From: a virus
Strand: one strand, 5' to 3'
IMG/VR virus record: IMGVR_UViG_3300009376_001565
Coordinates: 1 to 60,692 of that record
Length of the DNA stretch: 60,692 bases
In this document: positions 1 through 8,948 of the stretch, in pieces
Layout: each line of letters opens with the position of its first letter
Numbering within the stretch: the first letter of the stretch is position 1
The notes under the pieces: generated by a model
Databases searched by the model: none
Told to the model about the DNA's origin: nothing
What the model saw: the letters and a program-made list of their open reading frames with translations, nothing else
Made by a program: the position numbers and the translations under genes

Positions 1-1251
1 ATCCTCCAGGGTATGTCTCATGCAGAAGTCCTGGAAGAGATGGCCCAAGCCGAAGGCTTTGTTTATCTACCGCTAGGTGGAGATACATGCCCCAGAATGG
101 TGATTGAGGCCCAGCTATTGGGATGTCAGCTTCACACAAATGAAAATGTCCAACATCAATCAGAAGTACCATTCTGTGAAAATAACCTGGAAGAAATTCA
201 TGTTTACCTCTATGGCTCAAGGGAGTTATTTTGGAATTGGACATCAACCGATATGGAACATAACCCAAACATCAGCGGTTATACGACGACCTATAATTGT
301 GTTTCCCAGGAATATCCATTTAGAGAAAGTATTGAGAGCATGCTAACGTTTTGTCAGGAAGTTGTAGTAATGGACGGTGGATCAGATGATGGGACTTTTG
401 AAATCTTGACCGAAATGGCCGAACAGCATGATGCCATCAAGGTCTATCAGCATCCGATTGATTTTGATCATAAACGTTTTGCAGTCGAAGATGGTTTACA
501 AAAAGCAAGAGCCAGAGAGAAATGCACTTACGAATTTTGTTGGCAACAAGACAGCGATGAAAGAATTACTGTTACCGCAGCTAATAAGATTAAAGGAATG
601 TGCCAACAATTTCCTCGATTTGTAGATATCGTCGCACTTCCAGTTGTTGAATTTTGGGGTGCAAAAGAAAAGATTAGGATGGATGTAACACCATGGAAGT
701 GGAGGCTCTCGAGAAATCTTCCCCACATAACCCATGGAATTCCAAAAGAGCTCCGCCAGACAGACGAAGATGGTGATGTTTTTTCATTGCCAGGAACTGA
801 TGGATGTGATTATGTTAATGCAAAGACGTTTGAACGATTACCTCATGCATCATTTTATACGCAAGATGCACATACTGCTAGAGTAGCTGCACTCCAGGGG
901 AACGAAGATGCATTTAATAATTATTCCGCATGGTTTGAGAGAGTTGTTAATCTAATGCCGTTTGTTTATCATTATAGTTGGGTCGACATTGCTCGGAAAA
1001 TTCGGACGTATAAGGGTTATTGGCAACAACACTGGGAAAGCCTTTATAACGTAAAGCAGGAAGATACTGCAGAGAATAATATGTTTTTTGATAAGCCGTG
1101 GGTAGACGTTACTGATGAAGAGATTACTTCCCTAGCCTCGAGACTAGAAGAAGAACTCGGCGGCCATGTATTTCACTCTAAGGTAGATTGGAATAATCCT
1201 AACCCCTATCTGGAAATAACAATAAACGAAGATGAAAATAGTAACCAATGA
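1..1251 (+). CDS. Glycosyltransferase, GT4-like C-terminus fused to GT2 domain (5' end outside window)
   Basis: The reading frame is open from base 1, so the gene starts upstream; an in-frame ATG at 13 is probably internal. The first 45 or so visible residues (GDTCPRMVIEAQLLGC) look like the nucleotide-sugar-binding end of a GT4/GT-B enzyme. From about residue 87 (counting from the ATG at 13) a GT2 GT-A domain follows: ISGYTTTYN strand, DGGSDDGTFE at 121-130 and a DSD metal-binding triad at 180-182. The protein therefore appears to be a two-domain glycosyltransferase that moves sugars from nucleotide donors in the cytoplasm; donor and acceptor are unknown. It overlaps the next gene by 20 bases, as expected of one operon. 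The GT2 call is firm; the GT4 call rests on a short fragment. Confidence 0.85.
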   Translation: MLQGMSHAEVLEEMAQAEGFVYLPLGGDTCPRMVIEAQLLGCQLHTNENVQHQSEVPFCENNLEEIHVYLYGSRELFWNWTSTDMEHNPNISGYTTTYNCVSQEYPFRESIESMLTFCQEVVVMDGGSDDGTFEILTEMAEQHDAIKVYQHPIDFDHKRFAVEDGLQKARAREKCTYEFCWQQDSDERITVTAANKIKGMCQQFPRFVDIVALPVVEFWGAKEKIRMDVTPWKWRLSRNLPHITHGIPKELRQTDEDGDVFSLPGTDGCDYVNAKTFERLPHASFYTQDAHTARVAALQGNEDAFNNYSAWFERVVNLMPFVYHYSWVDIARKIRTYKGYWQQHWESLYNVKQEDTAENNMFFDKPWVDVTDEEITSLASRLEEELGGHVFHSKVDWNNPNPYLEITINEDENSNQ

Positions 1252-2089
1252 TTATGGCTGCGGAACATCTTCTTCTATTTTAGATTATGGAATTAACGAT
1301 GTTCTTGTAGTATCAGAAGATAACTGGCAACATTTGTTAGATGCTAATGATGATTTATTTTTTGTCGGCCACGATTTTCTTCTTTACCTTTGGGATACTC
1401 AAGAAAAGGTTCATCTCTGGAAACAGTATCCGCATTCAAAGTTGGTTTGGTGTTTTGAGCCTATTGACGCTTTATTTCAAGGTTGGCGTCAAAAAAGCCA
1501 TTATGCAATAGCACAGGCTATTCAATTTGCAGATGAGATTTTTTCATGCCATGAGCCAGATGCAGACAATTATGGTTTACGGTGGCTTCCGCAGTGGGCT
1601 AGTCCTAAATTTTTCGAACATAAGAACCAAAGAATAACCCAGGATAATAAGATTTTATTTAGCGGTCAGGCAGGTAAGCCGGAATATAAGATAAGAAATG
1701 ATTTGCTAGGTGCGATGCAGTCATCTAACGACTTCAAGGATAGACTGATCATTTCCAATGTAAATCGAGACCTTCCATGGTATGATTATATTACGAACAT
1801 GTTGTCCTATGAGTTCATTTTAAATCCGTACGGTATTTTGAATGCATTCAATACTAGGGCTTATGAGGTCTTGTATTCTGGTCGTGTGCTTTTGCAGCAG
1901 ACTCCCTGCGAATATAAGCGTCATTTTGAATTATTACATGGTCATGATAACGTAATAACCTTTAAGGATTTTGCGGAGCTAGAAGAGAAGCTAAAAACAT
2001 TTGAACCCAAAAATGTTTTGCCTGACATTTTTTATGCAGATAATAACATTTATTCTCGGTTTCAGTCGATCGGGATTGACATAACATAG
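1232..2089 (+). CDS. CgeB-like glycosyltransferase (GT-B, glycosyl transferases group 1 type)
   Basis: The 285-residue protein has no metal-binding DXD motif. It carries the C-terminal signature of CgeB-like GT-B enzymes at about 195-223 (ILNPYGILNAFNTRAYEVLY, then SGRVLLQQT), where a conserved Asn/Arg/Glu stretch contacts the donor nucleotide. The N-terminal half is a degenerate Rossmann-like region with WCFEPIDA near 73-80. It starts inside the previous gene and is followed 8 bases later by the next transferase, so the three should be co-translated. The donor sugar cannot be deduced. The family call is good; the biochemical role is inferred. Confidence 0.72.
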   Translation: MKIVTNDYGCGTSSSILDYGINDVLVVSEDNWQHLLDANDDLFFVGHDFLLYLWDTQEKVHLWKQYPHSKLVWCFEPIDALFQGWRQKSHYAIAQAIQFADEIFSCHEPDADNYGLRWLPQWASPKFFEHKNQRITQDNKILFSGQAGKPEYKIRNDLLGAMQSSNDFKDRLIISNVNRDLPWYDYITNMLSYEFILNPYGILNAFNTRAYEVLYSGRVLLQQTPCEYKRHFELLHGHDNVITFKDFAELEEKLKTFEPKNVLPDIFYADNNIYSRFQSIGIDIT

Positions 2090-2097
2090 GAAATAAA

Positions 2098-3030
2098 ATG
2101 AACCTAACAAAGAAGCAAGTAGAAGAAAACTGGGGAGAGTTAGCTCGTAAACTTCCTTTGGTTTGCGGTCTAAAGACGCTAAATTCTGAATTAACGATTT
2201 ATGCAGTATTACAACAAGCGTGTCATCAATTTGACTATGTTGTTATTACTGATGATGGCTCTACAGACGGAACTTTTGAAATGGTTAAAAAGTGCGTAAG
2301 CGATTTTAATATTAAGAACCTGATGGCTGTTGATGTTTCTGAGTTTGACCCTTGGCCAGATCAAGAGATTGAGAAGAAGGAGGGGGATCACCACATTACT
2401 CGGCCTGCCGGCCAAACCCACGCTAAGGCTCAGTTGAAAAACTATCAGGTAGTACAGCAGGCGGCTCCGGAGAGTATTTATGTTAGCCTTGAAGATGATG
2501 TGGTTTTGTTTGACAACATTAGGAGTAGAATCTATAATAGGATTGTTCAATGGAAGGAACCGTTTACGGATACAGAATTTTTTAATGTTACATCAATTAT
2601 CGATAGAGAACATACAATCGAGGCACTTCATAATTACGAGCCAGGTATTCCAATTCCTGGCATGAACTTTAGACGTCTTCATGATAATGCTGGAGATTAT
2701 ACTTTGGCTGCTTGGTGGACAGGTGGCGAGATTCACGTCGGCCCTGATCCAAATTATCCTTTCGGAGCTTGTTTATATCCGTGGTTAGAAAAAAATCAAT
2801 GTGGAAAGAAAGGCCAATGTAACGATAAGCCGTTTGGGTTTCATTTTATGAGTTATAGAACATCGAAAGATGGATACGAGTATGACGATAGACTAAAGGT
2901 CGGAATAAAAAAATTCGCTGAACTAGACGACCCCGACATTGATCTTGGTGTTCTTGACCGAGTATGGTTTCCCCAAGAGATGTATTTAGATAAATCCGGA
3001 GACAAATGGTATCAAAGGATTAGAAAATGA
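2098..3030 (+). CDS. GT2 family glycosyltransferase
   Basis: This 310-residue GT-A protein shows the GT2 nucleotide-binding loop TDDGSTDGTF at 51-60 and an acidic metal-binding motif LEDDV at 131-135. The long aromatic-rich C-terminal half probably forms the acceptor site. A purine-rich AGGAAA stretch lies just before the ATG. The stop overlaps the next start by 4 bases. It probably transfers one sugar residue to a glycan or protein acceptor in the cytoplasm; specificity is unknown. Confidence 0.85.
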   Translation: MNLTKKQVEENWGELARKLPLVCGLKTLNSELTIYAVLQQACHQFDYVVITDDGSTDGTFEMVKKCVSDFNIKNLMAVDVSEFDPWPDQEIEKKEGDHHITRPAGQTHAKAQLKNYQVVQQAAPESIYVSLEDDVVLFDNIRSRIYNRIVQWKEPFTDTEFFNVTSIIDREHTIEALHNYEPGIPIPGMNFRRLHDNAGDYTLAAWWTGGEIHVGPDPNYPFGACLYPWLEKNQCGKKGQCNDKPFGFHFMSYRTSKDGYEYDDRLKVGIKKFAELDDPDIDLGVLDRVWFPQEMYLDKSGDKWYQRIRK

Positions 3031-3851
3031 AGATCCCAGTTTGCAGTGTTGCAACCCAAAAAACATTAGGTGAATTTCTTCTTTTAAAGTTTTCGTTTGA
3101 ACAGTATCACGAGGCTGAATGGTATGTCTCAACAGATGAATCAACAACTGAAGCTTTAAAAGATTTTGATAATGTCCATACTTTAAATCTCGTAAAGACC
3201 GATGACTGCAGCCACGGCATAGATGACCCAGTTAAAAACAGACTATTTCTCGAATTAATTATGACCAAGTTCGATGCGATGGAGGCTGCTATCAAAGATT
3301 ATGGCGTTGCTTTATTTTTAGATTCCGATATCTTTTTTACGAATCCGCTAGAACAAAGATTTATTAATTTGTTATTTGATGAGTCTATCGATGCTATCTT
3401 AAGTCCGCATATGACAAATAATCTAGCCCTCGAAGCTCAGGTCGGCCATTATAATGTCGGATTCTGGGCTGCTCGGAATAAGGAATATCTGGACCTCCAT
3501 AGAAGTATGTCGTGGCAACATAAAGAGCTCGGGCTGTATTATGAACAACAGCCACTCCAGTTTACTTCGTATCATTTTATGACTGTAAATTCTCCAATTT
3601 ATTATAATATAGGCTGGTGGCGTTTTAATGAAAAACATAATCGAGATAGACTTCAGTGGCTAACAGCCAAAGATGATGTTATTATGTTACGAAATAATCC
3701 TGCGATTTGTTTTCATGCCCATACATTAAAAGATTTGGATTATGAAAATTTTGGGAATTTCTTGGTTGGCCACATTTTTCAAATGATGTCTAATTGCAAC
3801 AACGGAAAGTATAAAGAATTTCTTGACTTTTATGAATCACTAAGGAGCTAA
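3027..3851 (+). CDS. GT-A nucleotide-diphospho-sugar transferase
   Basis: The 274-residue protein has a single GT-A fold signature: a hydrophobic strand leading into LFLDSDIFFTNPL, with the DSD metal-binding triad at 99-101. This resembles GT8/GT77-like transferases. Conserved-looking Trp and His residues towards the C-terminus (FHAHTLKDLD) could form the acceptor and metal site. It overlaps the previous gene by 4 bases and is separated from the next by a single base. No signal peptide or membrane segment is seen. The donor is unknown. Confidence 0.75.
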   Translation: MKIPVCSVATQKTLGEFLLLKFSFEQYHEAEWYVSTDESTTEALKDFDNVHTLNLVKTDDCSHGIDDPVKNRLFLELIMTKFDAMEAAIKDYGVALFLDSDIFFTNPLEQRFINLLFDESIDAILSPHMTNNLALEAQVGHYNVGFWAARNKEYLDLHRSMSWQHKELGLYYEQQPLQFTSYHFMTVNSPIYYNIGWWRFNEKHNRDRLQWLTAKDDVIMLRNNPAICFHAHTLKDLDYENFGNFLVGHIFQMMSNCNNGKYKEFLDFYESLRS

Positions 3852-3852
3852 G

Positions 3853-5349
3853 GTGGAAAATATTTGTTTAGTAACCCCTCCATCGCCTTTTCTATTAGAC
3901 GAACGGGTATTTATGCATATAGGGATTTTAAAGGTGGCTTCCTCTCTGGAGTCTGCAGGCCATCATGTAGATTTTTTAGATTTAAGTGGCATCGAGAATT
4001 TTTTAAAAGTTATTGAAGACTACTGTAAGATTAACCCGATTACCGTTTTTGGAATTACGGCCTCTACTCCGCAGGTTCCATTTGCAGTTCAGATAGCTGC
4101 GGTCATCCGAAAAGTTTCTCCTTCGGCCAAAATAATCTTGGGTGGACCACATGTAACGTTAATGAATACTGCATCTAAGAGAGAGATTAAGAAGGGTCTG
4201 GATAAGAGTGATAGAGCTACAAAAGATGTTGATAAACTTGCTGAGATTTTTGATGTATTAGTTTGTGGTGATGGAGAATTAACAATATTCCAGGCTTTAA
4301 AAATTGAGTCTGGTATTATCGATGCTGATGATAGAAAGTCTCCGTATTTTCTGTCAAATGCTGATTTTTCGACCCTTCCATTTCCGGCTAGACATTTGGT
4401 CGATGTAGATTCTTATCATTATTCTATCGAGGGTCATCGAGCGACAAGCTTGATAGCCCAACTTGGTTGTCCATTTAAGTGTGCTTTTTGTAGCGGCCGT
4501 AATTCTCCATTTCTAAGAAAGATTAGGCAAAGAAGCTCAGATTCAATTATCGATGAATTAAGGCTTCTTCACAAAGAATATGGTTTTACAGGGTTTATGT
4601 TTTATGACGATGAACTCAATGTCAACAAAGGGTTAATAGATCTTCTTAACAAAATAACAGATCTCCAGGATGAAGTTGGAGCAGAGTTCAGGTTGCGTGG
4701 TTTTGTAAAAGCCGAACTGTTCAATGATGCTCAGGCTGAAGCTATGTATAGAGCTGGTTTCCGATGGTTATTAACTGGATTTGAATCTGGCGACGAAAGA
4801 ATCTTAAAAAACATCCAGAAGATGGCTTCTCGAGATGACAATACTCGAGCTGTTGAAACAGCTAAACGTCATAACCTTAAAGTCAAGGCGCTGATGTCTA
4901 TAGGTCATGCTGGAGAAAGTCTGCAATCAATTGAGAATACAAAAAATTGGTTGTTAGAAGTAGAGCCAGAAGAATTTGACTGTACAATCATAACGACTTA
5001 TCCAGGTTCACCTTACTTTGATGATGCGATAATGAAAGATGGAATTTACGTCTATACGTCTAATTTAACAGGTGACAAACTATATCAGTCTAGTATTGAT
5101 TATTTGTCAGAGTTGGATTATTATAAGGGAGATCCTGAAGGCGGGTATATTTCTTATGTTTGGACGGACCATCTACAACCAGATCAGCTTGTGATTGCCC
5201 GCGACGCTTTAGAGAAGGAAGTCCGGGAGAAATTAAAAATTCCATTCAATCCAGCCCGCCCTGGGATAAAATATGAACACTCGATGGGAATGGGTAATGT
5301 TAAGATACCAGATCACATATTAAGGCGCTCAAGGAAAGTACAGCCATGA
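3853..5349 (+). CDS. B12-binding-type radical SAM enzyme
   Basis: The 498-residue protein has the layout of cobalamin-dependent (class B type) radical SAM enzymes. An N-terminal Rossmann-like domain spans about 1-140 (GITASTPQ, IILGGPH) and a radical SAM core follows with the CxxxCxxC iron-sulfur motif at C206, C210 and C213. The N-terminal domain lacks a clear DxHxxG motif, so any cobalamin would be bound without the usual His ligand. The GTG start is supported by an AAGGAG ribosome-binding site five bases upstream. Relatives methylate or rearrange unactivated carbons. Within a glycosyltransferase operon the likely substrate is a sugar, lipid or glycan, but this is inference. Confidence 0.85.
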   Translation: MENICLVTPPSPFLLDERVFMHIGILKVASSLESAGHHVDFLDLSGIENFLKVIEDYCKINPITVFGITASTPQVPFAVQIAAVIRKVSPSAKIILGGPHVTLMNTASKREIKKGLDKSDRATKDVDKLAEIFDVLVCGDGELTIFQALKIESGIIDADDRKSPYFLSNADFSTLPFPARHLVDVDSYHYSIEGHRATSLIAQLGCPFKCAFCSGRNSPFLRKIRQRSSDSIIDELRLLHKEYGFTGFMFYDDELNVNKGLIDLLNKITDLQDEVGAEFRLRGFVKAELFNDAQAEAMYRAGFRWLLTGFESGDERILKNIQKMASRDDNTRAVETAKRHNLKVKALMSIGHAGESLQSIENTKNWLLEVEPEEFDCTIITTYPGSPYFDDAIMKDGIYVYTSNLTGDKLYQSSIDYLSELDYYKGDPEGGYISYVWTDHLQPDQLVIARDALEKEVREKLKIPFNPARPGIKYEHSMGMGNVKIPDHILRRSRKVQP

Positions 5350-6326
5350 AAATAGCTATTTTAAATACATACCTTCTTGAAGGGTCGATCAAAACAGAAT
5401 CAGAATTCGGAGATCCGGATGAAACAACCATTGGTTGTGGTAGCAGCTTAAGAGATAGTCTTAGGGCCTTAGGCCACGAAGTAGATACTTTTGCGTTATA
5501 CGATGGGGAAGACTCTACAGGGATGCATCGATGTATTAACGCTATTAAAAACGGTTATAAGCCGGATTGTGTTTTTCTTATGCATGCAGGCACACTAAGA
5601 CAGAATCTTACAGAATTATGGGATCGCTCTAATTTTGGAGGGATTCCTATTATTGCTGAAGGGGGAGATGAGTGGCAGTGCTTCGGTTGGAATTTCGCCC
5701 ACAATAGAAATTCTGACTTTGTTTTAACACTAGACAACCAATGCGTCGAGTGGTATGATAGGAAAGGCGTAAAGGCCACTTGGTTCCCCGTATGGGCAGA
5801 TGAACGTGTATTTTTTTATGATGGTACTGAAAAGACATTAGGCGTATCAACCACCGCTGTTCCAACCGATGCTCGCAATGCCCGCGGTTTCTTAGCTCTA
5901 AATGACCATATCGCTCATAAATTTGGCGACGATTTTCAGAATCCTATGAGAGAAAGGCAGGGTATGAGTTACATTCCCATGATGGAAAACGGTAATCTTT
6001 TTCGCAAATCAAAAATAGTTTTTCAGTTTTCATCTGCTGGAGAATTTACTAGGCGAATTGTCGAAGCTGCCGCATGCAATGCTTTAGTTATTACTGATGC
6101 TGTTCATCCAATTAGAAACCTAGATTCGCTATTTGTTGAAAACGAAGACATTGTTTACTATAGTAGCCTCGATGAATGTTTGGAAAAAATTGAATTCTAT
6201 CTGAATAATGACCAGGAAAGAATTAGGGTCGCAAACAACATGCATGAAAAAATAATGAAAAACCACACCGGACTCGCGAGAGCCAAGGATTTCATTCGGC
6301 ATATTAACGCTTTCCTTGGTAATTAA
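5346..6326 (+). CDS. CgeB-like glycosyltransferase (GT-B)
   Basis: The 326-residue protein has two Rossmann-like halves. The C-terminal part carries the donor-binding segment FTRRIVEAAACNALVITD, equivalent to the family pattern of a conserved Arg plus EAAACG-like helix. The middle contains WFPVWADERVF and a basic stretch typical of CgeB-like proteins. It overlaps the radical SAM gene by 4 bases (ATGA) and abuts the next gene exactly. It is the second CgeB-like enzyme of the island but is only distantly similar to the protein at 1232-2089. Substrates are unknown. Confidence 0.75.
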   Translation: MKIAILNTYLLEGSIKTESEFGDPDETTIGCGSSLRDSLRALGHEVDTFALYDGEDSTGMHRCINAIKNGYKPDCVFLMHAGTLRQNLTELWDRSNFGGIPIIAEGGDEWQCFGWNFAHNRNSDFVLTLDNQCVEWYDRKGVKATWFPVWADERVFFYDGTEKTLGVSTTAVPTDARNARGFLALNDHIAHKFGDDFQNPMRERQGMSYIPMMENGNLFRKSKIVFQFSSAGEFTRRIVEAAACNALVITDAVHPIRNLDSLFVENEDIVYYSSLDECLEKIEFYLNNDQERIRVANNMHEKIMKNHTGLARAKDFIRHINAFLGN

Positions 6327-7223
6327 ATGACAGATTATCAGCGGTATCTATTTGAGCTTTTTGAACCTTTCTTAATAGAGAGAAACGAGGCGCCTTATCC
6401 TCCGTGCCATGAAGGTGAATATCTAGAAGAGTATTTTGTTCGAAGTTTTCAAGAAAACAACGAATCGACTGACAGGTTTTTCATTCCGGTTCATTGGACT
6501 GCCGTCTTTAATTTTAAAGTCAAAGATGGATTGCATCCGAACTCTGAGAATTGGAAATTAAGGCAACAGCTATTTACTACGCTAAAGAGTCTTGATTCAA
6601 ATAAAAAATACTTTACTGTATCAACTCATGACGACGCTCCTCAAGGGGAATTTCCGTATGATGTAAAGCATTTTTACGCTGGTGGGCGATCTGAAGCAGA
6701 AAATACATTTCCGATTCCTGTTATTTGGTCAGGCTATAAGGATTTCAATGATACGCAAAAAATGATTTTCTGTTCTTTTGTTGGTTCTGTTACACACGAA
6801 ATTAGGCCAAAATTATTAACGGAACTTGATGGTAAAGATGGGTATTTTATTCGGGCATTTCATTGGCAACAAGATGTACCCGAAGATAGAAAAAACTTTT
6901 TCAAGGCAGTTTTAGAACAGTCTAGGTTTACTCTTTGCCCCCGCGGCTATGGCGCAACAAGCTATAGGATGTACGAAGCAATTCAAGTAGGTTCAATCCC
7001 CGTATATGTTTCAGATAAATTTGTTTTTGCATGGGAAGACGAGTTAGACTGGTCCGAATTTTGTGTTATTGTCCCAGAAAACGAGATTTCTGAAATTGAC
7101 AATGTTTTAAAGGGGTTTACAGAGACCCAAATAAGAAAGATGCAGGCTCGTCTGAAGGAAGTTTATCCGTTGTACTTTACTATCCCTGCAGCGTATAATC
7201 AAATAATAAAGAGGTTAAAATGA
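6327..7223 (+). CDS. Exostosin-like glycosyltransferase (GT47 type)
   Basis: The 298-residue protein carries the hallmark exostosin/GT47 segment at 201-230 (FTLCPRGYGATSYRMYEAIQ followed by VGSIPVYVSD), which forms the nucleotide-sugar pocket in this GT-B family. Cellular GT47 enzymes polymerise or extend acidic polysaccharides such as heparan or plant pectins, and are membrane-anchored; here no membrane segment is seen. The start codon directly follows the upstream stop (TAAATG). With the sulfotransferases and nucleotide-sugar dehydrogenase further on, it fits an acidic glycan, although that functional link is inference. Confidence 0.82.
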   Translation: MTDYQRYLFELFEPFLIERNEAPYPPCHEGEYLEEYFVRSFQENNESTDRFFIPVHWTAVFNFKVKDGLHPNSENWKLRQQLFTTLKSLDSNKKYFTVSTHDDAPQGEFPYDVKHFYAGGRSEAENTFPIPVIWSGYKDFNDTQKMIFCSFVGSVTHEIRPKLLTELDGKDGYFIRAFHWQQDVPEDRKNFFKAVLEQSRFTLCPRGYGATSYRMYEAIQVGSIPVYVSDKFVFAWEDELDWSEFCVIVPENEISEIDNVLKGFTETQIRKMQARLKEVYPLYFTIPAAYNQIIKRLK

Positions 7224-8041
7224 AAAAAGTTTTGTTCGTAATGGCTGAATATCCTGATTGGCGTCAGCAGTTTTTTGAAAAATACATGTCGCCAAAAAAT
7301 AAGGCCTATGCAGAAAAACACGGTTTTGAATATATTGAAATGAGAAAACTCCCCCGAGAGCCAGATGGAACATTTTATCGTAGCAATCCAACTTGGCTTA
7401 AACACAAGGTTGTACATGACTGGATTCAGGAGGGCTTTCTTGAAGATGGAGACATCGTTTCTCATATTGATGCAGATATTTGTATTTTTAATGATACAGA
7501 GTCTTTTGAACCTGCCCCGGGGAAATCTTTTGGTTACGCTATAGATTCGTGTAACTCTCATTGCATGGGGGCCTATACTATTAGGGTTAATGATTGGTCT
7601 AGGGAAATGCTTCGTCACATGTTAGATGATGAGTTTTATGGAAGAATGAAGAATGACCACCATTGGAAATCTTTTCGAGAGCAAGCGGCTTGGTATACAA
7701 TGACCGGAACGATTTATCACTCTTGGGTTCCGTTTAGCGATATGCCCAATTATGGATTTCATTCCTCGCCGACACGAGAACTAAAGTATACGTTAGAAGA
7801 ATTAGAAGAAAACGTCCAGGTCTTTCCAACAGAATGGAATGTGACACACATCGCTGGAGAGGGCTTTAATGACTATTTTATGATCCCAACGGTTAGACAA
7901 AAAACTGTTTTTCGCCATTTTGCAGGTGGCCAACGTTGGCAGTCAGAATATTTTACAGGCCAACAGCGTCAACCCAATTTAGATCCGGCTCACCTCGGAA
8001 CACGCGCGCAGGCTGAGGAATACGAAACAAATGAAATCTAA
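7220..8041 (+). CDS. GT-A glycosyltransferase, GT34-like (GMA12/MNN10 type)
   Basis: The 273-residue protein begins with a beta strand (VLFVMAEYPD) and has the metal-binding DAD triad at 84-86 within HIDADICIF. A conserved-looking NTHC-like region downstream (SCNSHCMGAYTIR) and HIAGEG near residue 214 recall the alpha-galactosyl/mannosyltransferase GMA12/MNN10 clan. It overlaps both neighbours (4 and 11 bases). No membrane anchor is visible, unlike the eukaryotic relatives. The family assignment is tentative; a GT-A fold with a DXD motif is clear. Confidence 0.68.
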   Translation: MKKVLFVMAEYPDWRQQFFEKYMSPKNKAYAEKHGFEYIEMRKLPREPDGTFYRSNPTWLKHKVVHDWIQEGFLEDGDIVSHIDADICIFNDTESFEPAPGKSFGYAIDSCNSHCMGAYTIRVNDWSREMLRHMLDDEFYGRMKNDHHWKSFREQAAWYTMTGTIYHSWVPFSDMPNYGFHSSPTRELKYTLEELEENVQVFPTEWNVTHIAGEGFNDYFMIPTVRQKTVFRHFAGGQRWQSEYFTGQQRQPNLDPAHLGTRAQAEEYETNEI

Positions 8042-8948
8042 GTTAAAAGTTAATTTTGAGAATTTCTGGGGAGATTTTCATAAAAAAGACAATTATTTCT
8101 ATAATCTTTTATCTCAAAAGTTTGATGTAGAGATCAGCGATAGTCCTGATCTTTTAATTTTTAGCTATGATTATACAGGTCGGAGAGCAGATAGAAACTA
8201 TGACCCAAGCAAAGTGGTAAAGGTCTTCTTTGGATGTGAGAATGTTCTTCCTGATTTTAATGACTGCCATGCTGCGCTAAGCCAGAAGTATATTGATAGT
8301 GATAATCATTTTCGACTTCCGCTCTGGACACAATACGTCAATTGGTTTGGCACGAGACCGATGGTTTCCAACAGGGATCAATGTTATTTGATTGACCCAA
8401 ATTCCCTGTTAGAGAAAAGATTTGATCCAGATGCATTATTGCGGCAGAAAACTAATTTCTGTAATTTTTTATATACTCAACCCCGAGGTTTGAGAATGAC
8501 TTTCATGGATTATTTTCATGGATACAAAAAGATAGATTCTGCTGGCAAGCTACATAACAACATGGGTGGGATTATTCAGGGCCGAAGTGACCATATCTTT
8601 AAGATTCTTTGGCAAGAGAGCTATAAGTTTACGGCATCCCTTGAAAACGATTTGGATCCTGGATGGACTACAGAGAAGCTCCTTCACCCGATGTCTACCT
8701 TGAGTTTACCAATTTATTGGGGTAACGAAAAGGTTGCTGACGAATTTAATACCGAGAGCTTCATTAACATCCATGATTACGATAGCATGGAACAAGTAGT
8801 CCAAAGAGTAATCGAGATTGATAACAACAATGATCTTTATTTAGAGATAATGTCTAGACCGTGGTTTAAAAATAGTGAATTTCCTGCTCATGTCTCTCCA
8901 CCGGCCGTTTTAGAGTTTTTTGAAAAAACACTGGATAAAGGATGTTAG
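8031..8948 (+). CDS. GT10 family alpha-1,3-fucosyltransferase-like protein
   Basis: The 305-residue protein contains the diagnostic GT10 donor-binding segment at about 198-231: YKFTASLENDLDPGWTTEKL, then the pattern LPIYWGN. In GT10 enzymes the Glu-Asn and the Tyr/Trp-x-Thr-Glu-Lys residues bind GDP-fucose. A GDP-mannose 4,6-dehydratase and a GDP-fucose-synthase-like gene later in the island could supply a GDP-6-deoxyhexose or GDP-3,6-dideoxyhexose donor. The length matches bacterial GT10 catalytic cores. The gene overlaps its neighbours by 11 and 7 bases. The family is confident; whether fucose or colitose is the donor is open. Confidence 0.88.
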   Translation: MKSKLKVNFENFWGDFHKKDNYFYNLLSQKFDVEISDSPDLLIFSYDYTGRRADRNYDPSKVVKVFFGCENVLPDFNDCHAALSQKYIDSDNHFRLPLWTQYVNWFGTRPMVSNRDQCYLIDPNSLLEKRFDPDALLRQKTNFCNFLYTQPRGLRMTFMDYFHGYKKIDSAGKLHNNMGGIIQGRSDHIFKILWQESYKFTASLENDLDPGWTTEKLLHPMSTLSLPIYWGNEKVADEFNTESFINIHDYDSMEQVVQRVIEIDNNNDLYLEIMSRPWFKNSEFPAHVSPPAVLEFFEKTLDKGC

